In this document: positions 24,073-30,911 of the stretch, in pieces | Layout of the letters: the number at the start of each line of letters is the position of its first letter | Numbering within the stretch: the first letter of the stretch is position 1 | Assembly (NCBI GenBank): GCA_021820105.1 | Contig: JAKAED010000028.1 | Span: 1 to 32,276, forward strand | Direction: 5' to 3' | From: Actinomycetes bacterium | GTDB lineage: Bacteria > Actinomycetota > Thermoleophilia > Solirubrobacterales > Solirubrobacteraceae | Length of the DNA stretch: 32,276 nucleotides | Made by a program: the position numbers and the translations under genes | The notes under the pieces: generated by a model | Database searches by the model: none | The model's input: only the letters and a program-made list of their open reading frames with translations | What the model was told of the DNA's origin: nothing

Positions 24073-24879
24073 ATGCTGTCTGCGCCGTTAGGACAAGGCG
24101 CTGTCGAGGTTCGTGAGGGTCGCGCGCGAAGGCGCGCGACCCTCACGCTTGCCCTGACAGCCGCACTGAGTTTCGCCGGGTTTGGTGCCACTGCGGTCGC
24201 CTCGGCCAAGGGCCGTGGTCAGTCAACCAGCCGTGCCAGCGCATCCCAGTACAACGTACTGACGCGCTTTGCTGTCGCGCAGGTGGCGATGCCTGTCTAT
24301 CGTCAGCCGTCGACGCACGCGCCCGTGCTGAGGAAGCTCGCCTACTACACGCCTGACAGTGAGGCCCTGCAGACCTACCGGTTTCTGACCTCGAGGCGGA
24401 TCGGCCGGACACTCTGGGAGAAGATCGCCGTGCCGATGCGTCCCAATGGGCAAACCGGCTGGGTGAAGCGGTCGTGGCTTGGCGCGGTCCAGACGTCCAA
24501 CACGCTGATCGTGGTCAGCGAGAGCCGGGAGCAGCTGTTTGTGTACCGGCGCGGCCGGGAGATATTCAGCGCACCGGTCGGCGTCGGCAACACCTCCGGT
24601 TCGTACGGGACCACGACCAGCACCCCGACCGGTCACTTCTGGATCGCAGAGGCCTTCGCGTCAACGGACCCGTTCTATGGCCCCTGGGCCTTCGGAACAA
24701 CCGATTACGCCTCCGATACCGAGTTCCCAGACGGCTCGATCGTCGGGATCCACGGCACCAACGAGCCGTGGCTTATCCCAGGCGATCCTTCACACGGCTG
24801 CGTCCGCCTCAAGAACCCGGACATCCTGAAACTGAAATCCCTGGTCGGGATCGGCACGGCCGTCTGGATCGAGCCCTAG
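24073..24879 (+). CDS. L,D-transpeptidase (YkuD domain), secreted
   Basis: The 268-residue protein has a signal peptide (core TLTLALTAALSFAGFGATA, cleavage after ASA near 45), an SH3-like domain at about 62-138 (VAQVAMPVYRQPSTHAPVL to TGWVKRSWLG), and a YkuD catalytic domain from about 143. The catalytic motif is complete: His227 in IHGTNEP and SHGCVRL with Cys243. It cross-links meso-diaminopimelate stems of peptidoglycan (3-3 links) or attaches proteins to them, outside the membrane. The ATG at 24073 begins two bases after the previous stop codon, so both are cotranscribed. A perfect 16-bp hairpin lies in its first codons. It converges with the 24876 gene, with the two stop codons overlapping. 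Confidence 0.92.
   Translation: MLSAPLGQGAVEVREGRARRRATLTLALTAALSFAGFGATAVASAKGRGQSTSRASASQYNVLTRFAVAQVAMPVYRQPSTHAPVLRKLAYYTPDSEALQTYRFLTSRRIGRTLWEKIAVPMRPNGQTGWVKRSWLGAVQTSNTLIVVSESREQLFVYRRGREIFSAPVGVGNTSGSYGTTTSTPTGHFWIAEAFASTDPFYGPWAFGTTDYASDTEFPDGSIVGIHGTNEPWLIPGDPSHGCVRLKNPDILKLKSLVGIGTAVWIEP
24112..24147. repeat. Perfect 16-bp inverted repeat in the 5' coding region
   Basis: Bases 24112-24127 (CGTGAGGGTCGCGCGC) are the exact reverse complement of 24132-24147, with the loop GAAG. In RNA this GC-rich hairpin would be very stable. It encodes the basic n-region of the L,D-transpeptidase signal peptide (VREGRARRRATL) and lies 40 bp after the start codon. No U-tract follows. It may attenuate transcription or slow translation of the second gene of the pair. 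Confidence 0.85.
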
Positions 24880-26063
24880 GCCTGAGCGCTGAGCCCGTGA
24901 ACCTTCGGTGCAGGTCCGCGACGGTGGACTCTCACGGAGGAACGGCGGTGCACACGGCGACGGTTCCTGGCCTTTGCCTTGCGCACGCGCTTGGCGCGGG
25001 CAGCGGATGCGGCCGCTGGATAGGGCGCGCTCAGCACACTGCTCAGTGCTGACCACCGGCTGCCCTGGCTGGCCTCGCTGAAGGTGTACCAGAGGATCAG
25101 CGATGGATGCGCATACTGGAGCACCTCGTTGCGGAGCCGCAACTGGACGCTCGCCGAGGGGTACTGAAGCCGGCTGGCGCACTGGGCCGCGGTCATCTGC
25201 GGCGTACAGACTCCCACAGCCTCACCGTCCCAGATGTTGTCGCCGAACGTGAATGCCTGCAGGATGAAGGCTGAGGACGTACCCGCTGTCGTGGCAGCGC
25301 GCTGGTCCTGTGTGATGCTCTGCTGGACTGCATCCCACGTCGCGAGGTTGCGGCCGTAGGGCATGAGTGACTGTGTCGTCTCGGGGTAGATCTCGTTGCC
25401 CATGGTGGCGCCACTGGCGTAATAGGTGGTGCCATCACCCTGCGTTGAGCCCACCATCACCAGGTGTGTCGGATCTGCGGCCTTGATCTCGTTGACGTAC
25501 TGGGTGAGCCCGCCGACCTGACTGCGTGTGAGCGTCCAGTCGTCGGCGGCGTAGTAGCCGTAGGTGGACGGGAGGGCCGACAGCCAGTGGATCATGTAGC
25601 CAAGAACCTGTGCCGTGTCCGTGCAGCCGCAGGCGCTGCTGAAGCCCGGCCAGTCGCCGGCAGCGCTGGACCCGATCCACGCGCCTCCCCAGAACCCAGG
25701 GTCGTTGAGCTCCCACATAACAGACATGCCGATGCTCTGCGCGTAGGAGGCGTAGGTGCTCAGGGTGTCCAGGGACGCCCACTGTGCACTCGTAACGGCC
25801 ACCTGGAAACCGGCCTGATGCATCTGCAGAAGATCCTGCTCACAGGTGCTCAGGCTCGTGCTGAGCTGGCAACTGTCGAAGATGCCTTCAGGTGGCAACG
25901 GGTTGTTGCTGTGCGCTCGGCGCCTGACCCCCGTGTGGGTGGGTCGGTTGGCATGGTGGTGGACCTTTGCTGCGATTCCAGAGCCGGTCTGAACGCTGAG
26001 GGTGAGAGCTGCTGCGCTGAGAGCGACGGCGATGCGCACCAGACGGCTGCGGTTTTGCGACAT
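24876..26063 (-). CDS. Secreted TIM-barrel-like (glycoside-hydrolase-type) protein with basic tail
   Basis: The 395-residue protein has a signal peptide (LVRIAVALSAAALTLSVQTG, cleavage near IAA-KV), a His/Arg-rich linker (VHHHANRPTHTGVRRRAHS), and a barrel-like domain: GIFDSCQLSTSLSTCEQDLLQMHQ with a likely disulfide, AGFQVAVTS, YASYAQSIGMSVMWELNDPGFW, YGYYAADDWTLTRSQVGG, DPTHLVMVGST, FILQAFTFGDNIW and LILWYTFSEASQG. This alternation of strands and helices, with acidic residues in AADDW and near FSEAS, resembles glycoside hydrolases, but I cannot name a GH family. The last 45 residues are extremely basic (KRVRKAKARNRRRVHRR and more), suggesting binding to an anionic wall polymer. It may trim or bind the local polysaccharide. 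Confidence 0.7.
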   Translation of the reverse strand: MSQNRSRLVRIAVALSAAALTLSVQTGSGIAAKVHHHANRPTHTGVRRRAHSNNPLPPEGIFDSCQLSTSLSTCEQDLLQMHQAGFQVAVTSAQWASLDTLSTYASYAQSIGMSVMWELNDPGFWGGAWIGSSAAGDWPGFSSACGCTDTAQVLGYMIHWLSALPSTYGYYAADDWTLTRSQVGGLTQYVNEIKAADPTHLVMVGSTQGDGTTYYASGATMGNEIYPETTQSLMPYGRNLATWDAVQQSITQDQRAATTAGTSSAFILQAFTFGDNIWDGEAVGVCTPQMTAAQCASRLQYPSASVQLRLRNEVLQYAHPSLILWYTFSEASQGSRWSALSSVLSAPYPAAASAARAKRVRKAKARNRRRVHRRSSVRVHRRGPAPKVHGLSAQA

Positions 26064-26570
26064 GCCCTTGGGATCGGGGCGGCTCTAGTCGGCTGCCACC
26101 GGTGCACCAGAAAGTTGGACGCTTGTATGGCGGTGAGGATGGACGGAAGTACGAGTTAGTGGGGGCGCGCGGGCGCCAATAAGCAATACGGGGACGGATG
26201 TCTCACGGAGACCTGAAAGGGGGCCTGATGCAAGACCTCGACCTATGGACGGGGAGGGATGCCGCAGTTTTGTACGCCGGGCCAGTGCACAGCCGGCCTC
26301 TGAACAGGAGCATTCACGCCATGACCTCACGACCCACCACCAACAGATTGATGCTCGTTGCCGGTGGCCGCCCAAGCCGGAGCGGCGAACTGGCGGTGCC
26401 GGTGCGCCGGTATCGACTCGCTCGTCTTCGCTTGGACGCGCGGCCTGGTGCGCCGGTCCTCCGCGGCACGCGGACTCCTCGCGGCTGAGCCGCGTAGCAA
26501 CAGAGAGCGAATCCGGGTGCTCGGAGAGCTGGGCCAAATGCCGGTGCCGGACGGCGCTAGGCTTTAAGGC
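26064..26570. other. Intergenic region, at most one weak small ORF
   Basis: About 500 bp with no recognisable gene. The best candidate is an ORF of 55 codons from ATG 26321 to 26488, with AGGAG ten bases upstream (26306-26310), but its product (MTSRPTTNRLMLVAGGRPSR, then Arg-rich) resembles nothing known. Possible small hairpins occur around 26278-26300 (GCCGG repeats). It separates the surface-glycan genes from the ilv/men block and must contain the promoter of the 24876 gene on its left end. Confidence 0.5.
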
Positions 26571-26762
26571 ATGGCACGACAGATCGAACCGAGCCGGTCC
26601 CGTCCGCCGATCCTGCGCAGAGCCGTGGCTGCCCTGATCCTGGTCGCCGCCGGCGTGCTGGTCTTCCACTTCATCGCCGGATTGATCGTGACGGTGTTCT
26701 GGATCATCGCCGTGGTGGCTGTCCTCGCGGCGATTGTCTGGGCTGCAAACGAGCTGTTCTGA
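26571..26762 (+). CDS. Small membrane protein (63 aa)
   Basis: The 63-residue product has a basic N-terminus (MARQIEPSRSRPPILRR) and then two closely spaced hydrophobic helices (AVAALILVAAGVLVFHFIAG and IVTVFWIIAVVAVLAAIVWA), ending NELF. No domain is recognised. TAAGG precedes the ATG closely. It ends six bases before the next gene, which also encodes a small membrane protein, so they probably form a pair. Good composition and context support it as real; function unknown. Confidence 0.65.
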   Translation: MARQIEPSRSRPPILRRAVAALILVAAGVLVFHFIAGLIVTVFWIIAVVAVLAAIVWAANELF

Positions 26763-26768
26763 TCAGGC

Positions 26769-27074
26769 ATGTCCGGTTACGGGCTGGGACTGCTCGTCAT
26801 CTGTCTCTTCTTCGGCCTGGCTGGCGGCTACGTCGGCCGGGTCAAGGGCAGCTCGTTCACGGTCTGGTTCCTGATCTCCTCCTGCATTCCGTTCATCGGG
26901 CTGCTGACAGCGGTGCTCTACCGCTACGACAACAGAGAGCTGCGCCGCGAGTGTCCTCGCTGCCATCGGGTCGTGAAGCTCTATGACGCCGTGTGCATGC
27001 GCTGCGGCTGCGAGCTTGACTTCCCGGACACCGCCATCGCGCCGGAGGCGCGCGTCGTGCAGCGCATGCCCTGA
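26769..27074 (+). CDS. Small membrane protein with C-terminal zinc ribbon
   Basis: A 101-residue protein with two N-terminal hydrophobic helices (GLGLLVICLFFGLAGGYVG and FTVWFLISSCIPFIGLLTAV), a short basic linker (YRYDNRELRRE), and a cytoplasmic zinc ribbon C-x2-C-x10-C-x2-C (CPRC and CMRC). This topology is common in small actinobacterial envelope proteins of unknown role. It begins six bases after the 26571 gene. The stop codon lies in the first hairpin of the ilvB leader. Confidence 0.75.
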   Translation: MSGYGLGLLVICLFFGLAGGYVGRVKGSSFTVWFLISSCIPFIGLLTAVLYRYDNRELRRECPRCHRVVKLYDAVCMRCGCELDFPDTAIAPEARVVQRMP

Positions 27075-27150
27075 CGGCAAGCCGTCGCAGGGGGCGAAAG
27101 TGCCCCGAGCCATTAGACTCGAGAGTCCCTGCAGCGATCGTCCGCTGCAG
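27071..27150 (+). promoter_or_regulatory. Structured leader of ilvB: three consecutive hairpins
   Basis: Three short inverted repeats follow one another between the zinc-ribbon gene and ilvB: GACGGC/GCCGTC at 27073-27086, GGGGC/GCCCC at 27091-27106, and CTGCAGCG/CGCTGCAG at 27129-27150. The first two may end the upstream transcript. The third stands just before the ribosome-binding site. A possible -10-like TAGACT lies at 27114-27119. No T-box core motif and no Ile/Val/Leu-rich leader peptide is visible, so the regulatory mechanism is undefined. Confidence 0.5.
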
Positions 27151-27165
27151 AAACCACGTACTTCG

Positions 27166-27173
27166 AAAGGAGG
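27166..27173 (+). promoter_or_regulatory. Consensus ribosome-binding site of ilvB
   Basis: AAAGGAGG, a near-perfect complement of the 16S rRNA 3' end, stands eight bases before the ATG at 27182 and fixes that start. It implies strong translation. Confidence 0.85.
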
Positions 27174-27181
27174 AGAGCGCT

Positions 27182-28852
27182 ATGCGTGCAGTCGACGCAC
27201 TGATGGAATGTCTCAAGGCAGAGGGTGTCGAGGTCGTATTCGGCCTGCCGGGCGGCGCGAACCTCCCCACGTACGACGCCTTTTATGACGCCGGCATCCG
27301 CCACATCCTCGTGCGCCACGAGGCCGGCGGCGGACACGCCGCTGAGGGCTATGCCAAGGCCACGGGCAAGGTCGGAGTCGCCATGGGCACCAGCGGGCCA
27401 GGCGCGACGAATCTGGTCACACCGATCTGCGACGCGATGATGGACTCCGTCCCGGTGGTTTTCCTGACCGGGCAGGTTCGTACCGAACTGCTCGGTACCG
27501 ACGGTTTCCAGGAGGCGGACACGATCGGCATCACGATGCCGATCGTCAAACACAGCGTCCTGATCCAGCATCCGCTGGAGTTGCCACGGGCGGTGCATGA
27601 GGCGTTTCACATAGCTCGGACCGGTCGGCCAGGGCCGGTCGTGGTGGACATCCCGACCGATCTCAGCCGGGCCGACATCCCGTATGAGCCCATCACCGAC
27701 GTCCACCTGCCGGGTTACCAGCCCACCACAGACGGCAACCAGAAACAGATCCGACTGGCTGCCAAAGCGCTTGCCAACGCGCGCCGGCCGGTCATCTATG
27801 CCGGCGGTGGAAGCATCGGCGCGTCTGGCGAGCTGACTGAACTGGCAACCTCGGACAGGCTTCCCGTCACCTGCACGGTGATGGGACTCGGCGCGTTCCC
27901 TGCAAGCCACCCGCAGTGGCTCGGGATGCTCGGCATGCACGGTACTCGCACCGCCAACTACGCGATGGATGAGGCCGATCTCATCGTCGCAATCGGCGCC
28001 CGCTTTGATGACCGCGTCACCGCGAAGCTCTCTGAGTTCGCGCCGCACGCAAAGTTCGTGCATATCGACGTGGACCCGGCCGAGATCTCAAAGAACGTGC
28101 CGGCACACATCCCGATCGTGGGGTATGCGAAGAACATCCTGCCGAAGCTGACAGCGGAGTATCGAGCGCTGGAGCCGGATCCTGGCCGCCTGGAGGAGTG
28201 GTGGCATCGGATCAACTCCTGGCAGGAGCGCTATCCGCTGAGCTACGACGACAGTCCTGATGCCGAGATCAAGCCCCAATACATGATTCAGGCGCTGTAC
28301 CAGGCAACTGAGGGGGACGCGATCGTCTGCAGTGACGTCGGCCAGCACCAGATGTGGGCGGCGCAGCACTATCACTTCGACAAGCCACGTCGCTGGATCA
28401 ACTCAGGTGGTCTCGGGACCATGGGTTTCGGGTTGCCGGCCGCCATGGGCGCAAAGGTCGGTTGCCCCGATGACACCGTGGTCTGCGTGACGGGTGACGG
28501 GTCGATCCAGATGAACGCGCAGGAGCTTGCAACCTGCGCCCAGAATGGAATCGATGTGAAGGTCTTCATCATGAACAACGGATACCTCGGAATGGTTCGT
28601 CAGTGGCAAGAGCTCTTCTGGGACAGGCGCTACAGCCAGGTCGACACAGGCCAGTTCCCTGACTTCGTCAAGTTGGCGGAGGCCTATGGCGCCACGGGTA
28701 TGCGTCTGACCGACAAGCACACGCTCGTTGATCAGATGAAGGAGGCACTCGAGACGCCGGGAACGGTCGTGGCGGATGTGCGCGTCGCGCCCGAGGAGAA
28801 CGTGTTCCCGATGATCGCGCCGGGCCAGGCCGCGCGTGACATGGTCGGTTAG
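27182..28852 (+). CDS. ilvB: Acetolactate synthase, large (catalytic) subunit
   Basis: The 556-residue ThDP enzyme condenses two pyruvates to 2-acetolactate (valine/leucine) or pyruvate with 2-oxobutyrate (isoleucine), in the cytosol. Its domains are in order: Pyr domain with VFGLPGGANLPTYDAF and catalytic Glu47 in VRHEAGGGHAAEGYA; central FAD-binding domain (PVIYAGGGSI, IGARFDDRVTGK-like IGARFDDRVTAK); PP domain with GDGSIQMNAQELATC to NNGYLGMVRQWQ, the GDG-NN motif that binds ThDP and Mg. Sites such as MVRQWQELFW near 470 are typical of AHAS. Length is normal. The second residue block HEAGGG differs from the common HEQGAA, a variation seen in some deep-branching actinobacteria. ilvN follows nine bases later. 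Confidence 0.96.
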   Translation: MRAVDALMECLKAEGVEVVFGLPGGANLPTYDAFYDAGIRHILVRHEAGGGHAAEGYAKATGKVGVAMGTSGPGATNLVTPICDAMMDSVPVVFLTGQVRTELLGTDGFQEADTIGITMPIVKHSVLIQHPLELPRAVHEAFHIARTGRPGPVVVDIPTDLSRADIPYEPITDVHLPGYQPTTDGNQKQIRLAAKALANARRPVIYAGGGSIGASGELTELATSDRLPVTCTVMGLGAFPASHPQWLGMLGMHGTRTANYAMDEADLIVAIGARFDDRVTAKLSEFAPHAKFVHIDVDPAEISKNVPAHIPIVGYAKNILPKLTAEYRALEPDPGRLEEWWHRINSWQERYPLSYDDSPDAEIKPQYMIQALYQATEGDAIVCSDVGQHQMWAAQHYHFDKPRRWINSGGLGTMGFGLPAAMGAKVGCPDDTVVCVTGDGSIQMNAQELATCAQNGIDVKVFIMNNGYLGMVRQWQELFWDRRYSQVDTGQFPDFVKLAEAYGATGMRLTDKHTLVDQMKEALETPGTVVADVRVAPEENVFPMIAPGQAARDMVG

Positions 28853-28861
28853 GAGAGCATC

Positions 28862-29419
28862 ATGGGTGAGCCAGGAACAAAGGAGCTTCTCTCGCTTGAG
28901 GAGCTTGAGGCCGCAGGCAGCTTCCGCACCGGGCGCAAGCACATCGTCTCGATTCTCGTGGAGAACAAGCCTGGCGTACTGACCCGGATCACCGGGCTGT
29001 TCGCGCGGCGGGGATTCAACATCGACACGCTCGCTGTCGGCCCCACCGACGACGAGACGATCTCAAGGATCACGCTCACGTTGGATGGTGCGGTGCAGTC
29101 GATTGACCAGGTCACCAAGCAGCTGCACAAGCTGGTCAACGTTCTGAAGATTCGCGACCTTGAGCCGACGGAGACGATGGCCAGGGAGCTTGCACTCTTC
29201 AAGATCTCGGCTGATGGCGCCGCCCGTGCGGAGGTCATGCAGATCTGTGAGATCTTCCGCGCAAAGATCGTTGATGTGAGCAAGCGGACGCTCGTTGCCG
29301 AGGTCACGGGCACGCAGGAGAAGATCGACGCGTTTGAGCGTCTCGTGCGACCGTTCGGACTGGTGGAGATGGCACGCACCGGTGAGATCGCCATCGCGCG
29401 CGGACGCACGGAGACCTGA
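28862..29419 (+). CDS. ilvN: Acetolactate synthase, small (regulatory) subunit
   Basis: The 185-residue product has an N-terminal ACT domain (HIVSILVENKPGVLTRITGLF, RRGFNIDTLAVGPTDD) that binds valine for feedback inhibition, and the C-terminal small-subunit domain (ETMARELALFKISAD, EIFRAKIVDVSKRTLVAEVTG). It activates IlvB and confers feedback control. The start ATG 28862 uses an AGGAG that overlaps the ilvB stop codon, so the two are translated together. The N-terminal 20 residues before the ACT domain (TKELLSLEELEAAGSF) are longer than usual. ilvC, the usual next gene, is not here; menF follows 13 bp later. Confidence 0.95.
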   Translation: MGEPGTKELLSLEELEAAGSFRTGRKHIVSILVENKPGVLTRITGLFARRGFNIDTLAVGPTDDETISRITLTLDGAVQSIDQVTKQLHKLVNVLKIRDLEPTETMARELALFKISADGAARAEVMQICEIFRAKIVDVSKRTLVAEVTGTQEKIDAFERLVRPFGLVEMARTGEIAIARGRTET

Positions 29420-29432
29420 GGAGCCAGAGGCA

Positions 29433-30896
29433 ATGCGGATGCGGCGTGCGGTCCCGGACTCCCGGAGTACCTCAGCACGCTGCTCCGTCTGGCTATCGGA
29501 TGCGGCCGAGTCGCGCCTGCGGGCGCGGCTCGCGGCCGCCATCCGGCGCGTCCGAGCTGGGGCGCCGATCCTGGTCAGCGTCACCGAACCGCTGGCCGGG
29601 GAGCATGACCCCTCTGCGGTGATCCTGTTCTCCAAGGAGGCGGGGGAGCCATGGTTCTGTCTTGAGCAGCCGGCGCGCGTGCGTCAGGCTCACGCCGGCC
29701 TGGGGTCGGTGCTGAAGCTGGAGGCGTCAGGCAGCGATCGCTTCAGCGAGCTCGAGCGGGGGTGGAGGCGTCTGAGTGAGCGCGCCGTCGCTGACACGCC
29801 TGACGCTCCGCCGGGCGCCGGACTCGTGGCCGTGGCCGGTTTCGCGTTTGCGGACGATGGGGCCAACAGCCCCGCTTGGAGCGGCTTCGGGGCTGCCTCT
29901 CTGATGGTGCCTGAGCTCTGGCTCGTGCGGCGCGGCGATGTCACCTGGATCACCTGCAACGTCCTTGTGAGCAACCAGCACGACGATCCTGAGGCGCTGC
30001 TCAGCAGTCTGAACGGGAGGCTCTCCCGACTGACCGAGCGCCAGCTGCCGCTGCTTGACCCCGCTCCGGTCGGCCAGTTCTCCGTTCACAGCCCGATGCC
30101 GCCCTCCCACTACGAGGAGGCGGTCGCACGGGCGGTTGAGCGAATCAGGGCCGGCGAGCTTGAGAAGGTTGTGTTGGCCAGGGAGGTCCAGGTCAGGGCT
30201 CCACAACCCTACGACCCAGGGGCCGTGTTTGACGTGCTTCGGCAGGGTTTCCCAGAGTGCTTCGTCTATGCGGTGGGTCGTGGCGATGGCACCTTCATCG
30301 GCGCGACCCCGGAGCTGTTGGTGCGACGTGAGGGAATGCGGGCCAGCACGGTCGCCTTGGCCGGATCCATTCGGCGCAGCGCTGATCCTGCTGTTGATGA
30401 CCACCTGGGTGAGAGCCTCCTGCGCAGCGCCAAGAACCGCCATGAGAACCAGGTCGTGGCCGAGCGCATCGCCAAGGCGCTCACCCCGCATTCGGTCTGG
30501 GTCACGGTGGCCCCCGAGCCGGTCGTGATCAGGGTCGCCAACATCCAACACCTGGCCGCGCCGATTCGGGCGCAGCTCAAGGAGGCGGTCGGGGCGCTTG
30601 CGCTGGCCGGAGCCCTGCACCCCACACCAGCCGTAGGCGGGGAACCCGACGTTGTCGCGAAACGTGTGATTCCCGCGCTTGAGGGCCTCGATCGCGGATG
30701 GTATGCCGGAACACTCGGCTGGACCGATACCGCTGGTGACGGTGAATTCTGCGTCACACTCCGCTGCGCCCTCCTGCGCGGCAACCTCGCCTCCTGCTAC
30801 GCCGGATGCGGCATCGTCGCCGACTCAGACCCTGAGTCAGAACTCAGTGAAACCGAGGTCAAGCTGCAGGCGCTACTTCCAGTTCTCTCTGGATAG
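29433..30896 (+). CDS. menF: Isochorismate synthase
   Basis: The 487-residue enzyme turns chorismate into isochorismate, the first step of the classical menaquinone pathway. Chorismate-binding motifs in the C-terminal two thirds are complete: GELEKVVLAREVQVRA with the catalytic Lys, GATPELLVRREG, TVALAGSIRRS, SAKNRHENQVVAERI, LHPTPAVGGEP, RGWYAGTLGWTD and ASCYAGCGIVADSDPESELSETEVKLQALL. The N-terminal region is less conserved, as usual. The ATG at 29433 is preceded by AGAGG; the longer open frame from 29295 lies within ilvN. It sits 13 bp after ilvN and converges on menD with a 15-bp gap. Use in siderophore synthesis is possible for this family, but the adjacent menD supports menaquinone. Confidence 0.93.
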   Translation: MRMRRAVPDSRSTSARCSVWLSDAAESRLRARLAAAIRRVRAGAPILVSVTEPLAGEHDPSAVILFSKEAGEPWFCLEQPARVRQAHAGLGSVLKLEASGSDRFSELERGWRRLSERAVADTPDAPPGAGLVAVAGFAFADDGANSPAWSGFGAASLMVPELWLVRRGDVTWITCNVLVSNQHDDPEALLSSLNGRLSRLTERQLPLLDPAPVGQFSVHSPMPPSHYEEAVARAVERIRAGELEKVVLAREVQVRAPQPYDPGAVFDVLRQGFPECFVYAVGRGDGTFIGATPELLVRREGMRASTVALAGSIRRSADPAVDDHLGESLLRSAKNRHENQVVAERIAKALTPHSVWVTVAPEPVVIRVANIQHLAAPIRAQLKEAVGALALAGALHPTPAVGGEPDVVAKRVIPALEGLDRGWYAGTLGWTDTAGDGEFCVTLRCALLRGNLASCYAGCGIVADSDPESELSETEVKLQALLPVLSG

Positions 30897-30911
30897 AGCT
30901 GCCGCGGGGGT

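Noticed and set aside
24112-24147. Intrinsic terminator between the repeat protein and the L,D-transpeptidase
   Set aside because: No U-tract follows, and the only good start of the second gene is upstream of the hairpin.
27071-27181. T-box riboswitch
   Set aside because: The conserved T-box core sequence is not present and the leader is too short for a full T-box.
27113-28063. 316-codon minus-strand frame
   Set aside because: Antisense to ilvB, which is certain.
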